A DNA stretch of 64,000 nt from Moraxella osloensis (GTDB lineage Bacteria > Pseudomonadota > Gammaproteobacteria > Pseudomonadales > Moraxellaceae). Of this stretch, positions 8,242-17,305 are shown one piece after another. Under the pieces are notes generated by a model, which did no database searches, was not told the origin of the DNA, and saw nothing but the letters and a program-made list of their open reading frames with translations. A program made the translations under genes and the position numbers. The stretch is taken from the NCBI RefSeq assembly GCF_009867135.1, contig NZ_CP047226.1, positions 2,232,001 through 2,296,000 of the forward strand, in the 5' to 3' direction. Positions within the stretch are counted from its first letter, which is position 1. The number at the start of each line of letters is the position of its first letter.

Positions 8242-9360
8242 TTAGCGAAGTTTCAACGTCATCAGCCCTAAAATAACCAAGACAATGGTAATAATCCAAA
8301 AACGGGTAACCACTTGGGTTTCTTTCCAGCCGCCTTCTTCAAAATGGTGATGCAAAGGCGCCATGCGAAAGATGCGTTTTTTACGCAGTTTGTAAGAGCC
8401 TACTTGTAGCATGACCGATACCGCTTCTGCCACAAATAGACCACCCATGATGAATAGCACAATCTCTTGGCGCGTCATTACGGCAATGGTGCCGAGCATT
8501 GCACCCAGGGCTAATGCACCAACATCACCCATAAACACTTGGGCGGGATGCGCATTAAACCATAAAAACCCTAAGCCCGCCCCAACCATGGCGCCACACA
8601 CGACTGTCACATCGCTATTATAAGCAATATAGGGCACGTGGAGATATTCAGCAAAGCGAAAATCCCCTGACACATAAGCAAACACCCCTAAACCTGCGGC
8701 CACCAATACCACAGGAAAAATGGCGAGACCATCCAAACCATCGGTTAAGTTGACCGCATTTGAAGTGCCATTAATCACAAAATAAGTAAAGATAATAAAC
8801 GCCAAACCCAATGGTACAGCGGAGAAAGGAATCGACACGTCTTTGAATAATGGAATCAGTAAATCTTGCATGGCATGAGCTGTCGCCACATGCGGCTGCT
8901 GACTAGCAATCCAGTACAAGGACACACCAACAAATAAAGCGCCAACTGACAACCAAAAATATTTTTTGCGTGCAATCAAGCCTTTCGGGTCTTTATATTT
9001 GATTTTTAGCCAGTCATCTGCCCAGCCCACCGCGCCAAAAATCACCAAGACCACCAGCAAAATCCATACGTAAGGATTAGTTAGATTCGCCCACAATAGC
9101 GTGGTCACCAAAATACTGCCTAAAATCAAAATCCCGCCCATGGTGGGTGTGCCTGTTTTGGCAAGGTGGCTCTGTGGGCCATCGTTACGAATGGCTTGTC
9201 CATATTTGAGCGCACGCAGCCGTTCAATGACGCGGCCACCAAATACCATACTGATACCCAGCGCAGTCAGCACCGCTAATAAAACGCGTAAGGTCAGCGA
9301 TGACACAGCCGAAAATGGGGAATAAAATTGGCTTAGCCATTCAAATAACCACAATAGCAC
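8242..9360 (-). CDS. mraY: Phospho-N-acetylmuramoyl-pentapeptide-transferase
   Basis: MraY transfers phospho-MurNAc-pentapeptide to undecaprenyl phosphate, making lipid I on the cytoplasmic face of the inner membrane. The 372-residue polytopic protein (ten TM segments expected) shows the conserved [18 protein letters not shown] loop, the aspartate pair in [40 protein letters not shown] and PLHHHFE. The start codon is GTG at 9360, preceded by TAAGGAG. It is the last gene of this dcw cluster; murD, ftsW, murG, murC and ftsQAZ are not here. A terminator lies between it and murF. Confidence 0.97.
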   Translation of the reverse strand: MLLWLFEWLSQFYSPFSAVSSLTLRVLLAVLTALGISMVFGGRVIERLRALKYGQAIRNDGPQSHLAKTGTPTMGGILILGSILVTTLLWANLTNPYVWILLVVLVIFGAVGWADDWLKIKYKDPKGLIARKKYFWLSVGALFVGVSLYWIASQQPHVATAHAMQDLLIPLFKDVSIPFSAVPLGLAFIIFTYFVINGTSNAVNLTDGLDGLAIFPVVLVAAGLGVFAYVSGDFRFAEYLHVPYIAYNSDVTVVCGAMVGAGLGFLWFNAHPAQVFMGDVGALALGAMLGTIAVMTRQEIVLFIMGGLFVAEAVSVMLQVGSYKLRKKRIFRMAPLHHHFEEGGWKETQVVTRFWIITIVLVILGLMTLKLR

Positions 9361-9517
9361 GAGTGGACTCCTTAGGGGGTTCTGGGTAAAAACAGGGGAT
9401 TAAGGTCCCTGTCATTATCATGATGAAATAAATGAAAACTCGCTATGAAAACCGTATCACTTGGTCTCATCAGCAAAAACCCATCATGAAAAGTTGACTA
9501 TTTTAAGTAAAAATTCA

Positions 9518-9551
9518 CAAAAAATCAGCCAATTTTTATCAAATGGCTGAT
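9518..9551 (-). terminator. Intrinsic terminator between murF and mraY
   Basis: On the minus strand the 8-bp stem ATCAGCCA / TGGCTGAT with a 12-base loop is followed by a run of six T. It begins 17 bases beyond the murF stop. It should reduce read-through into mraY, which would then need its own promoter in 9361-9517. Confidence 0.75.
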
Positions 9552-9568
9552 AAAAGCGCTGTTTTTAG

Positions 9569-11050
9569 CTAGAATGGCTGACGCGTTAACTCGTCAATTA
9601 TTTGCTCCATTCTCATATAGCGCGAGCCTTTAAACAAGATATGCCAGGCGTCATCACTACTCGTCAACTTATCTTTGATCGCCGCAAGTAGAGTGGCTTT
9701 GTCCGGGTATGCCTGTGCTTGCATGCCGGATGCTTGCGCTTGCGCGACGGTAACAGGCGTCAACTCCCCCACCGTATACAGCACAGTCACACCCGAGGCG
9801 GCAATAGCCTCACCGAGCTTGCGATGTTCCTCTTGGGCAGCGTCACCCAACTCACCAATATCGCCCAACACCAACAGGGTTGGCGCACCTTGACTCACCA
9901 ACACTTGCGTGGCAGCAAGGACGGCACTGGGATTGGCATTATAAGTGTCATCAATTAAAGTATGTTTGCCAAACTCAATAAAATTGAGTCGACCTTTGGC
10001 AGGTTTGGCAGCATCGAGTCCTTTGGCAATATCATCAATCGACAGCCCCAAAGCTTGCGCACAGGCCGCGGCGGCTAAGGCATTGCTGATGTTGTGTTCA
10101 CCTGCAAAGTTTAAAGTGACGTTTTGGCTTTCGATTTCATCAATTTCAAAATTGAAATTTAGGCTAAAGGTGCTGGTATTACCGACTTCCACATCATCGG
10201 CAAACACATCGCCCATCAGTAGCACCGTATCTTCATCTGTTAAGCCAATTTCTTTGGCTTGTTGCATATCCACACCAGCATCCGCCAAGGACACGTCACG
10301 CTCGCCAAAGGTGAGAATATTTTGGGTAAATTGTTGGGCATTATTGAGTAGCGTATCAAAATAATCATCGCCAAATGGCACAATCGCTGTACCTGTGTCA
10401 CTTAATCCTTGAAAAATCTCAGATTTGGTTTTGGCGATATTATCACGCCCGCCAAACTCCCCCAAATGTGCCGTGCCGATATTGAGCACACAAGCGACAT
10501 CGGGTTTGACAAGCTGGGTGGTATAAGCAATCTCTCCGAGATGATTGGCGCCAAGCTCCATGACAGCGTAGCGATGGTCATCGGTCAGCTCTAGCAGCAT
10601 CATCGGCACACCCAAATCATTGTTGAGATTGCCGCGGGTGATAAGTGTCGGCGCAATACGGTTTAAAATACTGCCAAGCATTTCTTTGGCGGTGGTCTTA
10701 CCGCTCGAGCCTGTAATCGCGACGACTTTTAGATTGGGATGTTGGTCACGGCGGTAAGCACCTAATTTGCCGAGTGCCAATTTTGTGTCAGTCACTACGA
10801 GTTGCGGCAAGTCACTTTCGACTGCACGACTGACAATCGCTAAGACTGCGCCTTTATCTTTGGCAGTTTTTACATAATCATGGCCGTCAAAGTTATCGCC
10901 TTGGATGGCTAAAAAGATATCGCCTTGTTCGATTTTGCGGGTGTCGGTGATAATTCTTGTCGATGTCTGGGTAAAATCACTGTGAAAGGTTGGGTTTAGA
11001 TCTTTTACCGCTTCGGTTAAGTTGGCAGATTGCCAAATATATGCAGTCAT
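9569..11050 (-). CDS. murF: UDP-MurNAc-tripeptide:D-Ala-D-Ala ligase MurF
   Basis: Mur ligase that adds D-Ala-D-Ala to UDP-MurNAc-tripeptide using ATP, in the cytoplasm. The 493 residues have the N-terminal substrate domain (TDTRKIEQGDIFLAIQGDNFDG), the ATP loop AITGSSGKTTAKEML, the central ligase segment with ELGANHLGEIAY and GTAHLGEFG, and the C-terminal domain marked by DDTYNANPSAVLAA. An acidic stretch at about 255-300 (AFADDVEVGN region) makes it longer than the E. coli enzyme (452). It follows the histidine phosphatase gene by 23 bases. Confidence 0.96.
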   Translation of the reverse strand: MTAYIWQSANLTEAVKDLNPTFHSDFTQTSTRIITDTRKIEQGDIFLAIQGDNFDGHDYVKTAKDKGAVLAIVSRAVESDLPQLVVTDTKLALGKLGAYRRDQHPNLKVVAITGSSGKTTAKEMLGSILNRIAPTLITRGNLNNDLGVPMMLLELTDDHRYAVMELGANHLGEIAYTTQLVKPDVACVLNIGTAHLGEFGGRDNIAKTKSEIFQGLSDTGTAIVPFGDDYFDTLLNNAQQFTQNILTFGERDVSLADAGVDMQQAKEIGLTDEDTVLLMGDVFADDVEVGNTSTFSLNFNFEIDEIESQNVTLNFAGEHNISNALAAAACAQALGLSIDDIAKGLDAAKPAKGRLNFIEFGKHTLIDDTYNANPSAVLAATQVLVSQGAPTLLVLGDIGELGDAAQEEHRKLGEAIAASGVTVLYTVGELTPVTVAQAQASGMQAQAYPDKATLLAAIKDKLTSSDDAWHILFKGSRYMRMEQIIDELTRQPF

Positions 11051-11073
11051 TGGGGTCTCTTTATAGTTTATTA

Positions 11074-11715
11074 CTAGCGAATCTCGTCATCTTGCCCATC
11101 ATTGCGCACCCATACTTTGTTGATTCCTGCAGGAGCGAGCAACACTTCGCAATTTTTGGGGCGCGTTGCCAGTTCAAACTCACGGAATTTTTTCATATTA
11201 TATAGACGCGGGCTATCGCCAAGTAGCAGTTGCCAAATAAGCATGCCAATCCACATGCCATGGGTAAATACTAGATAGGTGCCATCGGGCAAGGCATCAA
11301 AATACGCGCGCACTTTTTGTACCCGCGCTACGAAATGCTCAAAACTCTCCGTCACCTCACTGGCTCGGTGCGCAGAATGCTGTTGCCAAAAATCATCGGC
11401 AATCACACGGATGTCATCAAATGACACATCCTTGATGGTGTCAAAATCTAAAAAGTTAAATTCGTGTAATTCATCAATGACAGTGGCTGTGCGCTTAGTG
11501 CTTTGTAGATAAGGCTGAGCCGTTTGCTGGGTGCGAAGATACTGGGATACAAAAATCTCGGTGACTGGCTCGCTGATATGGTCAATGAGCCAATCCGCCA
11601 ATGCTTGCGCTTGCGTCTTGCCAACGTCAGTAAGATTGATGGCATGGTTGGGGCGCACTGCTTGCCCTGCATTGGACTCGCTTTGGGCATGACGGATTAG
11701 GTAGATTTTTTTCAT
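11074..11715 (-). CDS. Histidine phosphatase (phosphoglycerate mutase) family protein
   Basis: A 213-residue member of the branch-1 histidine phosphatase superfamily. The phosphorylated His lies in IYLIRHAQSESNAGQ at the N-terminus, the second catalytic His in YLVFTHGMWIGML, and an acid residue in the EIFVSQYLRTQQTAQ/LHEFNF region. Substrates of this family range from phosphosugars to phosphoproteins and nucleotides and cannot be read from sequence. It lies between murE (14 bases upstream) and murF (23 bases downstream), an atypical insertion in a dcw cluster that suggests cotranscription with cell-wall genes. Confidence 0.85.
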   Translation of the reverse strand: MKKIYLIRHAQSESNAGQAVRPNHAINLTDVGKTQAQALADWLIDHISEPVTEIFVSQYLRTQQTAQPYLQSTKRTATVIDELHEFNFLDFDTIKDVSFDDIRVIADDFWQQHSAHRASEVTESFEHFVARVQKVRAYFDALPDGTYLVFTHGMWIGMLIWQLLLGDSPRLYNMKKFREFELATRPKNCEVLLAPAGINKVWVRNDGQDDEIR

Positions 11716-11729
11716 GATGCTAGGCTAAG

Positions 11730-13319
11730 TTATTTGCCGAATTTTTCAATGGCATTTTTTACCACTACTTTATCATCAAAATCGTGGCGTACCCCTTTGA
11801 TTTCTTGATAGGTCTCATGCCCCTTGCCTGCAATCACCACGATATCACTAGGCTTGGCATGTTGCACCGCATATTCAATCGCCTTTTGACGGTCTGGCTC
11901 AACAATCGCCTTATAGTGCTGCTCACAGCTCATCCCTGCCTGCATATCGTTCAAAATCGCGTTGGGGTCTTCACTGCGTGGGTTATCGGCAGTCAAAATC
12001 ACTTTGTCAGCTAGGCGCAGTCCTGCTTGCGCCATTAGGGGACGCTTCCCCTTATCACGGTCGCCACCACAGCCAAATACCGCCCACAGCTCACCTGTAC
12101 AATGCGATTTTAAACTGGTCAACACCTGCTCTAGCGCATCTGGCGTATGCGCATAATCCACGATAAAACAGCTGCTGGTCGATGGCACCCGATCCATACG
12201 ACCTGTGGCACCGCGAAGCTTTGGTACTGCCGCTTGGATTTGCGCCACACTCAATCCCATCGCAGCACTTTGCGATAACGCTAAGGCACCTGCGATACTC
12301 GCGAGCAAATTGGCCACATTAAATCGCCCTAACAATGGACTGTTCACCGTTAATTCACCTTGTGGCGTAACAGCTTTTGAAAGCGCAATGGTCAAATCAC
12401 CCCCTTGTAAACTAGGCAGGATGGTTTTGGCAAAAAAATCGGCTTGGTCATTGGTCAAGCTATATGTCCACACGGTTAAATGGGATGCGTTGGCTGCCTC
12501 AATCATCAGCGCACTAAATTCATCATCTAAATTAATAATCGCGTGAGTGAGGGTGGGAAAATGCGCTTTATCAAACAGTCGCGCTTTCGCCTGCGCATAA
12601 TCGTCCATGTCAGTATGATAGTCGAGATGATCACGACTTAAATTGGTAAAAATCGCCACATTGATGGGTACGCCTTGCAACCGCTGCTGGTGTAACCCGT
12701 GAGAGCTGGCTTCAATGGCTAACGCTTGTACGCCTTGCTTGGCAAAATCATCAATTGCATGTTGCAGATTAAACACTTCAAGCGTCGTGTGCGAACTTGG
12801 GGTAAGATTGGGCTGCCCTTTTTCACCAAGCACGCCATTACCTGCTGTGCCCATCACCGCAGTTTTGATGCCCGATTGACTGATGAGTTGGGCGACCAGT
12901 TGGCTTACCGTGGTCTTGCCATTGGTGCCTGTCACCGCGATAACCGCCGGCAACTTGGTGGGATGTTGCTGTTGCAAACTGGTTTGAATTAGGGAACCTA
13001 AAAAATCACGAATGCTGGGCAAATAAATAATCGGCAACGTAAACTGCGACTGGAGCGCGGATACATCAATTTCTGATAACACAAACGCCGCTTTGTCTGC
13101 GACTTGGGCAAGATAAGCTGCAACTTTTTCTAAATCGAGGCTGTCGGTCGCGTTTTGACTTTTTAGCAATACAAATACATCACCCTGACCCACTTGACGG
13201 CTATCGACCACAAACTGCCCAAATGGTTGATTCATGACAGGGTTTAACAGTTGTCTTACGTTTTCTGGTAGTGATAGCGCAGACATCATCGCTTGCAACG
13301 TAATCATAGTTTTTTCCAT
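11730..13319 (-). CDS. murE: UDP-MurNAc-L-Ala-D-Glu:meso-diaminopimelate ligase MurE
   Basis: MurE adds the third residue of the stem peptide. The motif TADNPRSEDPN contains DNPR, typical of enzymes that use meso-diaminopimelate and expected in a Gram-negative. Other features are VTGTNGKTTVSQL (ATP loop), EASSHGL, FTNLSRDHLDYH and VFGCGGDRDKGKRP. The frame is open further upstream into ftsI; I chose the ATG at 13319, just after the ftsI stop (529 residues), but the ATG at 13307 (MITLQAMM) is equally possible, since neither has a strong Shine-Dalgarno. E. coli MurE has 495 residues. Confidence 0.95.
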   Translation of the reverse strand: MEKTMITLQAMMSALSLPENVRQLLNPVMNQPFGQFVVDSRQVGQGDVFVLLKSQNATDSLDLEKVAAYLAQVADKAAFVLSEIDVSALQSQFTLPIIYLPSIRDFLGSLIQTSLQQQHPTKLPAVIAVTGTNGKTTVSQLVAQLISQSGIKTAVMGTAGNGVLGEKGQPNLTPSSHTTLEVFNLQHAIDDFAKQGVQALAIEASSHGLHQQRLQGVPINVAIFTNLSRDHLDYHTDMDDYAQAKARLFDKAHFPTLTHAIINLDDEFSALMIEAANASHLTVWTYSLTNDQADFFAKTILPSLQGGDLTIALSKAVTPQGELTVNSPLLGRFNVANLLASIAGALALSQSAAMGLSVAQIQAAVPKLRGATGRMDRVPSTSSCFIVDYAHTPDALEQVLTSLKSHCTGELWAVFGCGGDRDKGKRPLMAQAGLRLADKVILTADNPRSEDPNAILNDMQAGMSCEQHYKAIVEPDRQKAIEYAVQHAKPSDIVVIAGKGHETYQEIKGVRHDFDDKVVVKNAIEKFGK

Positions 13320-13326
13320 AGGGTTG

Positions 13327-15396
13327 TTATAAGTCATTAACACTTTCGATGCTGGCGGCAGTGGTTTCTTTACCCGATAGCGGCTTGTCAAATGGTACAT
13401 TGTACAAACGCAAGGCTTCTTTCATCACACTGCGGAACACGGGCGCTGCAACTAAACCACCAAATTTGTCAACACGCGGGTCTTCAACCATGATGGCCAC
13501 CACAAAACGCGGATTGGAAGCAGGGGCAATACCGACAAACGCGGTGCGATATTGGTCATCATAGTAGCCGCCTTTAGGGTTGGTGCGTCTTGCCGTACCT
13601 GTTTTACCCGCCACCCGATAGCCATCGATGGCGGCTAAAGTTGCCGTACCACCAGGCTCAGTGACTGACGTCATCATATCGACAATGGTAAGGGCATCGC
13701 TGGTTTTGATGACTTGCTTGGCGGCAGGTTTGGCAAAAGGGACAGAGACATTATTGGTACTACTGCTATTGAGTGCGTTATCACGGGTACTTTTGAGCAG
13801 CGTCAACGGATGCATCACGCCCCCTGCCCCTAGCACACTGTAAGCTTGCGCAAGCTGCGCCAGCGTGACTTGTAGACCGTAACCGTACGATACAGTTGCG
13901 CGGCGTGCGATTTCATTTTGCTCAGGCGTTGGCACTAGGCCTGCAGATTCACCGGGTAATTTTAGGTTGGTTTTTGCGCCAAACCCAAAGGCTTTTTGCA
14001 TATCACTCATCGCACTCGCTGGCAAAGAAAGGGCTATTTTTGCTGAGCCGATATTACTCGATTTTTGCAGTAGGGTACGCAGACTAATGGTACCTAAATT
14101 GCCATGGTCACGAATAGTATGCCCTTGCACCACCATGCTACCTGGACTGGTGTTAACCAGTGAGTTGGCATTGTACTGTCCTGATTTTAAGCCCGTGGCA
14201 ACGGTGATGGGTTTCATCACCGAACCGGGTTCAAATACATCCATCAAGGCATGGTTACGCTGGTTTTCATTGGATAAGCTATTTAAGTCATTGGCGTTAA
14301 ACGACGGCCAGTTGGACATCGCCATCACTTCGCCCGAGTTGACATCAACAATCATACCCGCTGCCCAGCGCGCCTGCTCTACCCGTCCGACTTTTTCAAG
14401 TTCTTGATACAAGATATATTGTAGCCGTGAATCAACGGTTAATTGTAAATCCTTGCCAGCGACTTCAGGTTTGACTTGTTCGATTTCTTTAATGCTGTTG
14501 TTTTTGGCATCACGCATGACCATGACTTCGCCATCTTTGCCCGATAGCACGTCATTAAATACGCGCTCTACCCCAGCTTGCCCTTGATAATGCGTGCCAT
14601 CTGTCATGTTGGTACGCGCCATAAAGCCTAATAATTGGGCATTGGGCTGTGGCTGTGGGTAGTAGCGCTGATAAAACGTGTCGGTACTGACCCCAGCAAA
14701 ATCGGCATCGATGAGCGGCTGTGCTGCTTCAGGTTGCACATTTTTCATCAATGGAAAATAATGCGACCCTGCGCCCGTGGGCAATACAGCTTTGATTGCC
14801 TCTTTATCGGCCAAGTTGATGTTGTCATTGATACGCACCGCATTTTTAAATTCGCTAACGCTAATGCCTGTCAATGCCGAAAGTTTGGCTAAATCCATGT
14901 TTTGCAAACGTTTTGCAACGCGCTCAAGCTCGCGACTGACTGATTTACTCGGTTTAGACTTTTGCAATTCTTGCTGGCGCGCTTTAAGCTCATAGTATTC
15001 CACCGCATAATCATGCGGACTAAAATACGCAGAGGTTAACGGGGCTGAAATCGCAAGCGGCATGTTATTGCGGTCTGTGATCATACCTCGGTAGGACGGC
15101 TCTTTTTTGACGGTGGTAATGAGCGAATTACCTTTATCTTGATAGTAGGATTTATTAATGACTTGGATGTATGCCAACCGTCCAAAAATCGCCACAAACA
15201 CCAGCCCCATCGCTATCCAAATGGACTTAAAGCGAATGGCGTCTTCTTCAATACTGCCTTGGCGTGAGGCACCACTACGACGCTTTGACGCATTGATTTT
15301 AGGGGCAGTGACTTTGAGTACAGGCACTTTGGTGGGTCGCCCTGACATGGCATTGGCAACTTTGGTGGTTATCGATTTTTTATTGCGAGTAGTCAA
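13327..15396 (-). CDS. ftsI: Division-specific transpeptidase FtsI (PBP3)
   Basis: Septal class B penicillin-binding protein that crosslinks peptidoglycan in the periplasm. The 689-residue protein has a basic cytoplasmic N-terminus, one TM helix at about 58-77 (IWIAMGLVFVAIFGRLAYIQ), a pedestal domain and the transpeptidase domain with S392-V-M-K395, SSN at 446-448 and KTG at 598-600. It is about 100 residues longer than E. coli FtsI; a Lys/Arg-rich N-terminal tail and a helical insert at about 130-170 account for part of this. It is 12 bases downstream of ftsL. Confidence 0.97.
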   Translation of the reverse strand: MTTRNKKSITTKVANAMSGRPTKVPVLKVTAPKINASKRRSGASRQGSIEEDAIRFKSIWIAMGLVFVAIFGRLAYIQVINKSYYQDKGNSLITTVKKEPSYRGMITDRNNMPLAISAPLTSAYFSPHDYAVEYYELKARQQELQKSKPSKSVSRELERVAKRLQNMDLAKLSALTGISVSEFKNAVRINDNINLADKEAIKAVLPTGAGSHYFPLMKNVQPEAAQPLIDADFAGVSTDTFYQRYYPQPQPNAQLLGFMARTNMTDGTHYQGQAGVERVFNDVLSGKDGEVMVMRDAKNNSIKEIEQVKPEVAGKDLQLTVDSRLQYILYQELEKVGRVEQARWAAGMIVDVNSGEVMAMSNWPSFNANDLNSLSNENQRNHALMDVFEPGSVMKPITVATGLKSGQYNANSLVNTSPGSMVVQGHTIRDHGNLGTISLRTLLQKSSNIGSAKIALSLPASAMSDMQKAFGFGAKTNLKLPGESAGLVPTPEQNEIARRATVSYGYGLQVTLAQLAQAYSVLGAGGVMHPLTLLKSTRDNALNSSSTNNVSVPFAKPAAKQVIKTSDALTIVDMMTSVTEPGGTATLAAIDGYRVAGKTGTARRTNPKGGYYDDQYRTAFVGIAPASNPRFVVAIMVEDPRVDKFGGLVAAPVFRSVMKEALRLYNVPFDKPLSGKETTAASIESVNDL

Positions 15397-15408
15397 GCGG
15401 TTGCCTCA

Positions 15409-15957
15409 TCAATGCTGCGTTTCTGGATTGATAGCTGGAGTGTTTGACTCGTTGCTGCTGGCGTCACTAGTAAATACCGTGACTTTGTTGTCGTGAATAA
15501 TCATACGATCGGACAAGTTAGGGTAAAACATATTGAGCTCGGTCACCGCGCGGTTGGTCACTTGCGGGGTAGCGCTAAAAGTTTGCTGCTCAATCAGCAT
15601 ACGTTGGTGTTCCATTTGCAGCTGGCGAAATTGTTTTTTGAGTTTTTGCAGCTCGCCATATTGTTGGTGATAAGTTTGGATTTGCTCGACGACGCTCACC
15701 CCTGTCCACAAAATCGCAATCACTAATAGCATGATCGCAACCGTATATAGACTAACGCCGCGATACTCAGTATCGAGCATCTCGCTAATACTGGTACCCA
15801 AGCCTTCACTATTCCTTTTCATCGTCGTGTTATTTTTTACCGTTGCGTCGCTATTTTTGGCGGAGAAAAGACGAGTTTTTTTGGGCGAATTTTGATTATC
15901 GCGGCCATTCGGCATGGGGTCACTCGTCATGGGAGGCAGGGGCTGAGATTTTGGCAT
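15409..15957 (-). CDS. ftsL: Cell division protein FtsL
   Basis: Small bitopic divisome protein that works with FtsB and FtsQ. The 182 residues comprise a polar, Asn/Lys-rich cytoplasmic tail (about 1-65), one TM helix (TVAIMLLVIAILWTGVSVV) and a periplasmic leucine-zipper-like coiled coil (ELQKLKKQFRQLQMEHQRML), ending in a disordered tail. This order and its place between rsmH and ftsI support the call. The cytoplasmic tail is longer than in E. coli FtsL (121 residues). The annotated ATG lacks a Shine-Dalgarno and directly touches a 17-bp tandem repeat, so a later start is possible. Confidence 0.88.
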   Translation of the reverse strand: MPKSQPLPPMTSDPMPNGRDNQNSPKKTRLFSAKNSDATVKNNTTMKRNSEGLGTSISEMLDTEYRGVSLYTVAIMLLVIAILWTGVSVVEQIQTYHQQYGELQKLKKQFRQLQMEHQRMLIEQQTFSATPQVTNRAVTELNMFYPNLSDRMIIHDNKVTVFTSDASSNESNTPAINPETQH

Positions 15958-15990
15958 TTTTATATCAAAGAGCTTTTTATATCAAAGAGC
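15957..15990. repeat. Perfect 17-bp tandem duplication at the ftsL start
   Basis: TTTTTATATCAAAGAGC occurs twice head to tail (15957-15973 and 15974-15990). On the minus strand the A of the ftsL ATG is the last base of the repeat. Each unit includes TATAAA, so a weak -10-like element may be duplicated. Confidence 0.9.
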
Positions 15991-16098
15991 AGGGTATCAA
16001 GGTAAAACGAGTCATTATAACGCAACCCATCTAAGTTTGGTTAATGCAATCGTTTTTTATTGTCTGTTATAAATATCATGTTACAAAAACGGCTACTT

Positions 16099-17058
16099 TT
16101 ACAGTCGCGTGGCGGAACGAAGCCAAGCACTTCTAGCGCGCGGGTTGGTTTTTATTTCCGTATCCAACGGGGCGACACGCTCAGGTTTAGATAAGAGTTT
16201 GGGGCGTTTGGGTGGCATCGGCAAATTGGCATCTTCAGGATATTGACCTTTACTGTGTTTTTGCAAAAACTGCTTGATGATGCGGTCCTCTAGCGAATGA
16301 AAACTTATCACCGCCAAGCGTCCCCCTACGTTAAGCGCCATGAGCGATTGATCCAAAAAGCTATCGATATCACCGAGTTCATTATTGATAAAAATACGCA
16401 TGGCTTGAAAACTTTGGGTGGCAGGGTGCTTGCCTTTTTGCCAATTGGGATGCGCCTGTTTGATGGTTTCTGCCAGCGCTAGGGTAGAATCGTAATGGTC
16501 CATTTGTTTGATCGCCCTTGCAATACGGCGGCTGTGTCGTTCTTCGCCATAGTTATACAGCACATCGGCAAGGACGGTTTCATCCACGCGTTTTAACCAT
16601 TGGGCAACCGATTCGCCACGGGTGGTATCCATGCGCATATCAACCGCGCCATCGCGCATAAAGCTAAAGCCGCGGCTACCGTCATCAAGCTGCGGCGAGG
16701 ACACGCCCAAATCTGCCATAATCCCATCGACCTGTTCAATCCCTAATCGCTGCAGATTGTCTTGCAGCTTGGCAAAACTATCATGAATCACTATCACGCG
16801 CGCGTCACTGGCTGCCAATGCTTGCGCCGTTTGTATGGCTTGGGGGTCTTTATCAAAAACCAGCAGACGACTGTCTTCATCCAAATAAGTTAACAGCAAT
16901 CGGCTGTGCCCACCGCGCCCAAATGTCGCATCGACAAAGGTGCCGGTTTTTTTGATGGCTCCTGTTTCTAGCTCCGCTACAGTTACATTGAGCACACTTG
17001 CCACCGTTTCCTTTAACAAAACGGTTTCATGGATAAATTCGGGTGCGCTAACAATCAT
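16099..17058 (-). CDS. rsmH: 16S rRNA (cytosine(1402)-N4)-methyltransferase RsmH
   Basis: RsmH (MraW) N4-methylates C1402 in the ribosomal P site and is typically near the head of dcw clusters. The frame extends upstream to a TTG, but the ATG at 17058 (MIVSAPEFIHETVLL) gives 319 residues, close to the usual 313. Family features are FVDATFGRGGHSRLLL, VDGIMADLGVSSPQLDD, RGFSFMRDGAVDMRMD, YNYGEERHSRRIARAI and VISFHSLEDRIIKQF. No mraZ gene precedes it. A good promoter lies about 90-120 bases upstream. Confidence 0.95.
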   Translation of the reverse strand: MIVSAPEFIHETVLLKETVASVLNVTVAELETGAIKKTGTFVDATFGRGGHSRLLLTYLDEDSRLLVFDKDPQAIQTAQALAASDARVIVIHDSFAKLQDNLQRLGIEQVDGIMADLGVSSPQLDDGSRGFSFMRDGAVDMRMDTTRGESVAQWLKRVDETVLADVLYNYGEERHSRRIARAIKQMDHYDSTLALAETIKQAHPNWQKGKHPATQSFQAMRIFINNELGDIDSFLDQSLMALNVGGRLAVISFHSLEDRIIKQFLQKHSKGQYPEDANLPMPPKRPKLLSKPERVAPLDTEIKTNPRARSAWLRSATRL

Positions 17059-17149
17059 AACAGGCTCAATGGGACAGTAAGAAAAAACAAATTCGCGAAA
17101 CAATCGCTAGGGTGAAAACAAATAAAAATCATACTTTATCTAACCCCCT

Positions 17150-17177
17150 ATTATCGCTGAAGCAAGCCTAGGGTCAA
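17150..17177 (-). promoter_or_regulatory. Sigma-70-type promoter before rsmH (dcw cluster)
   Basis: On the minus strand TTGACC (17177-17172) and GATAAT (17155-17150) are separated by 16 bases. The promoter lies between the galE terminator and rsmH and points into the dcw cluster. Confidence 0.65.
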
Positions 17178-17242
17178 GTAAAATCATAACCTTGACGAGG
17201 TTTTTATGATAAAAATGCTTATCTTTGATAAAACCTAGCCAT

Positions 17243-17266
17243 AAAAAAGACGGTCATAAAACCGTC
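17243..17266 (-). terminator. Intrinsic terminator after galE
   Basis: On the minus strand the hairpin GACGGT / ACCGTC with a six-base loop is followed by TTTTTT, 40 bases past the galE stop. It separates the sugar-nucleotide operon from the dcw cluster. Confidence 0.8.
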
Positions 17267-17305
17267 GTTATTATTCGTTAATACTCGCTAATATTAAAGC
17301 GGTGC

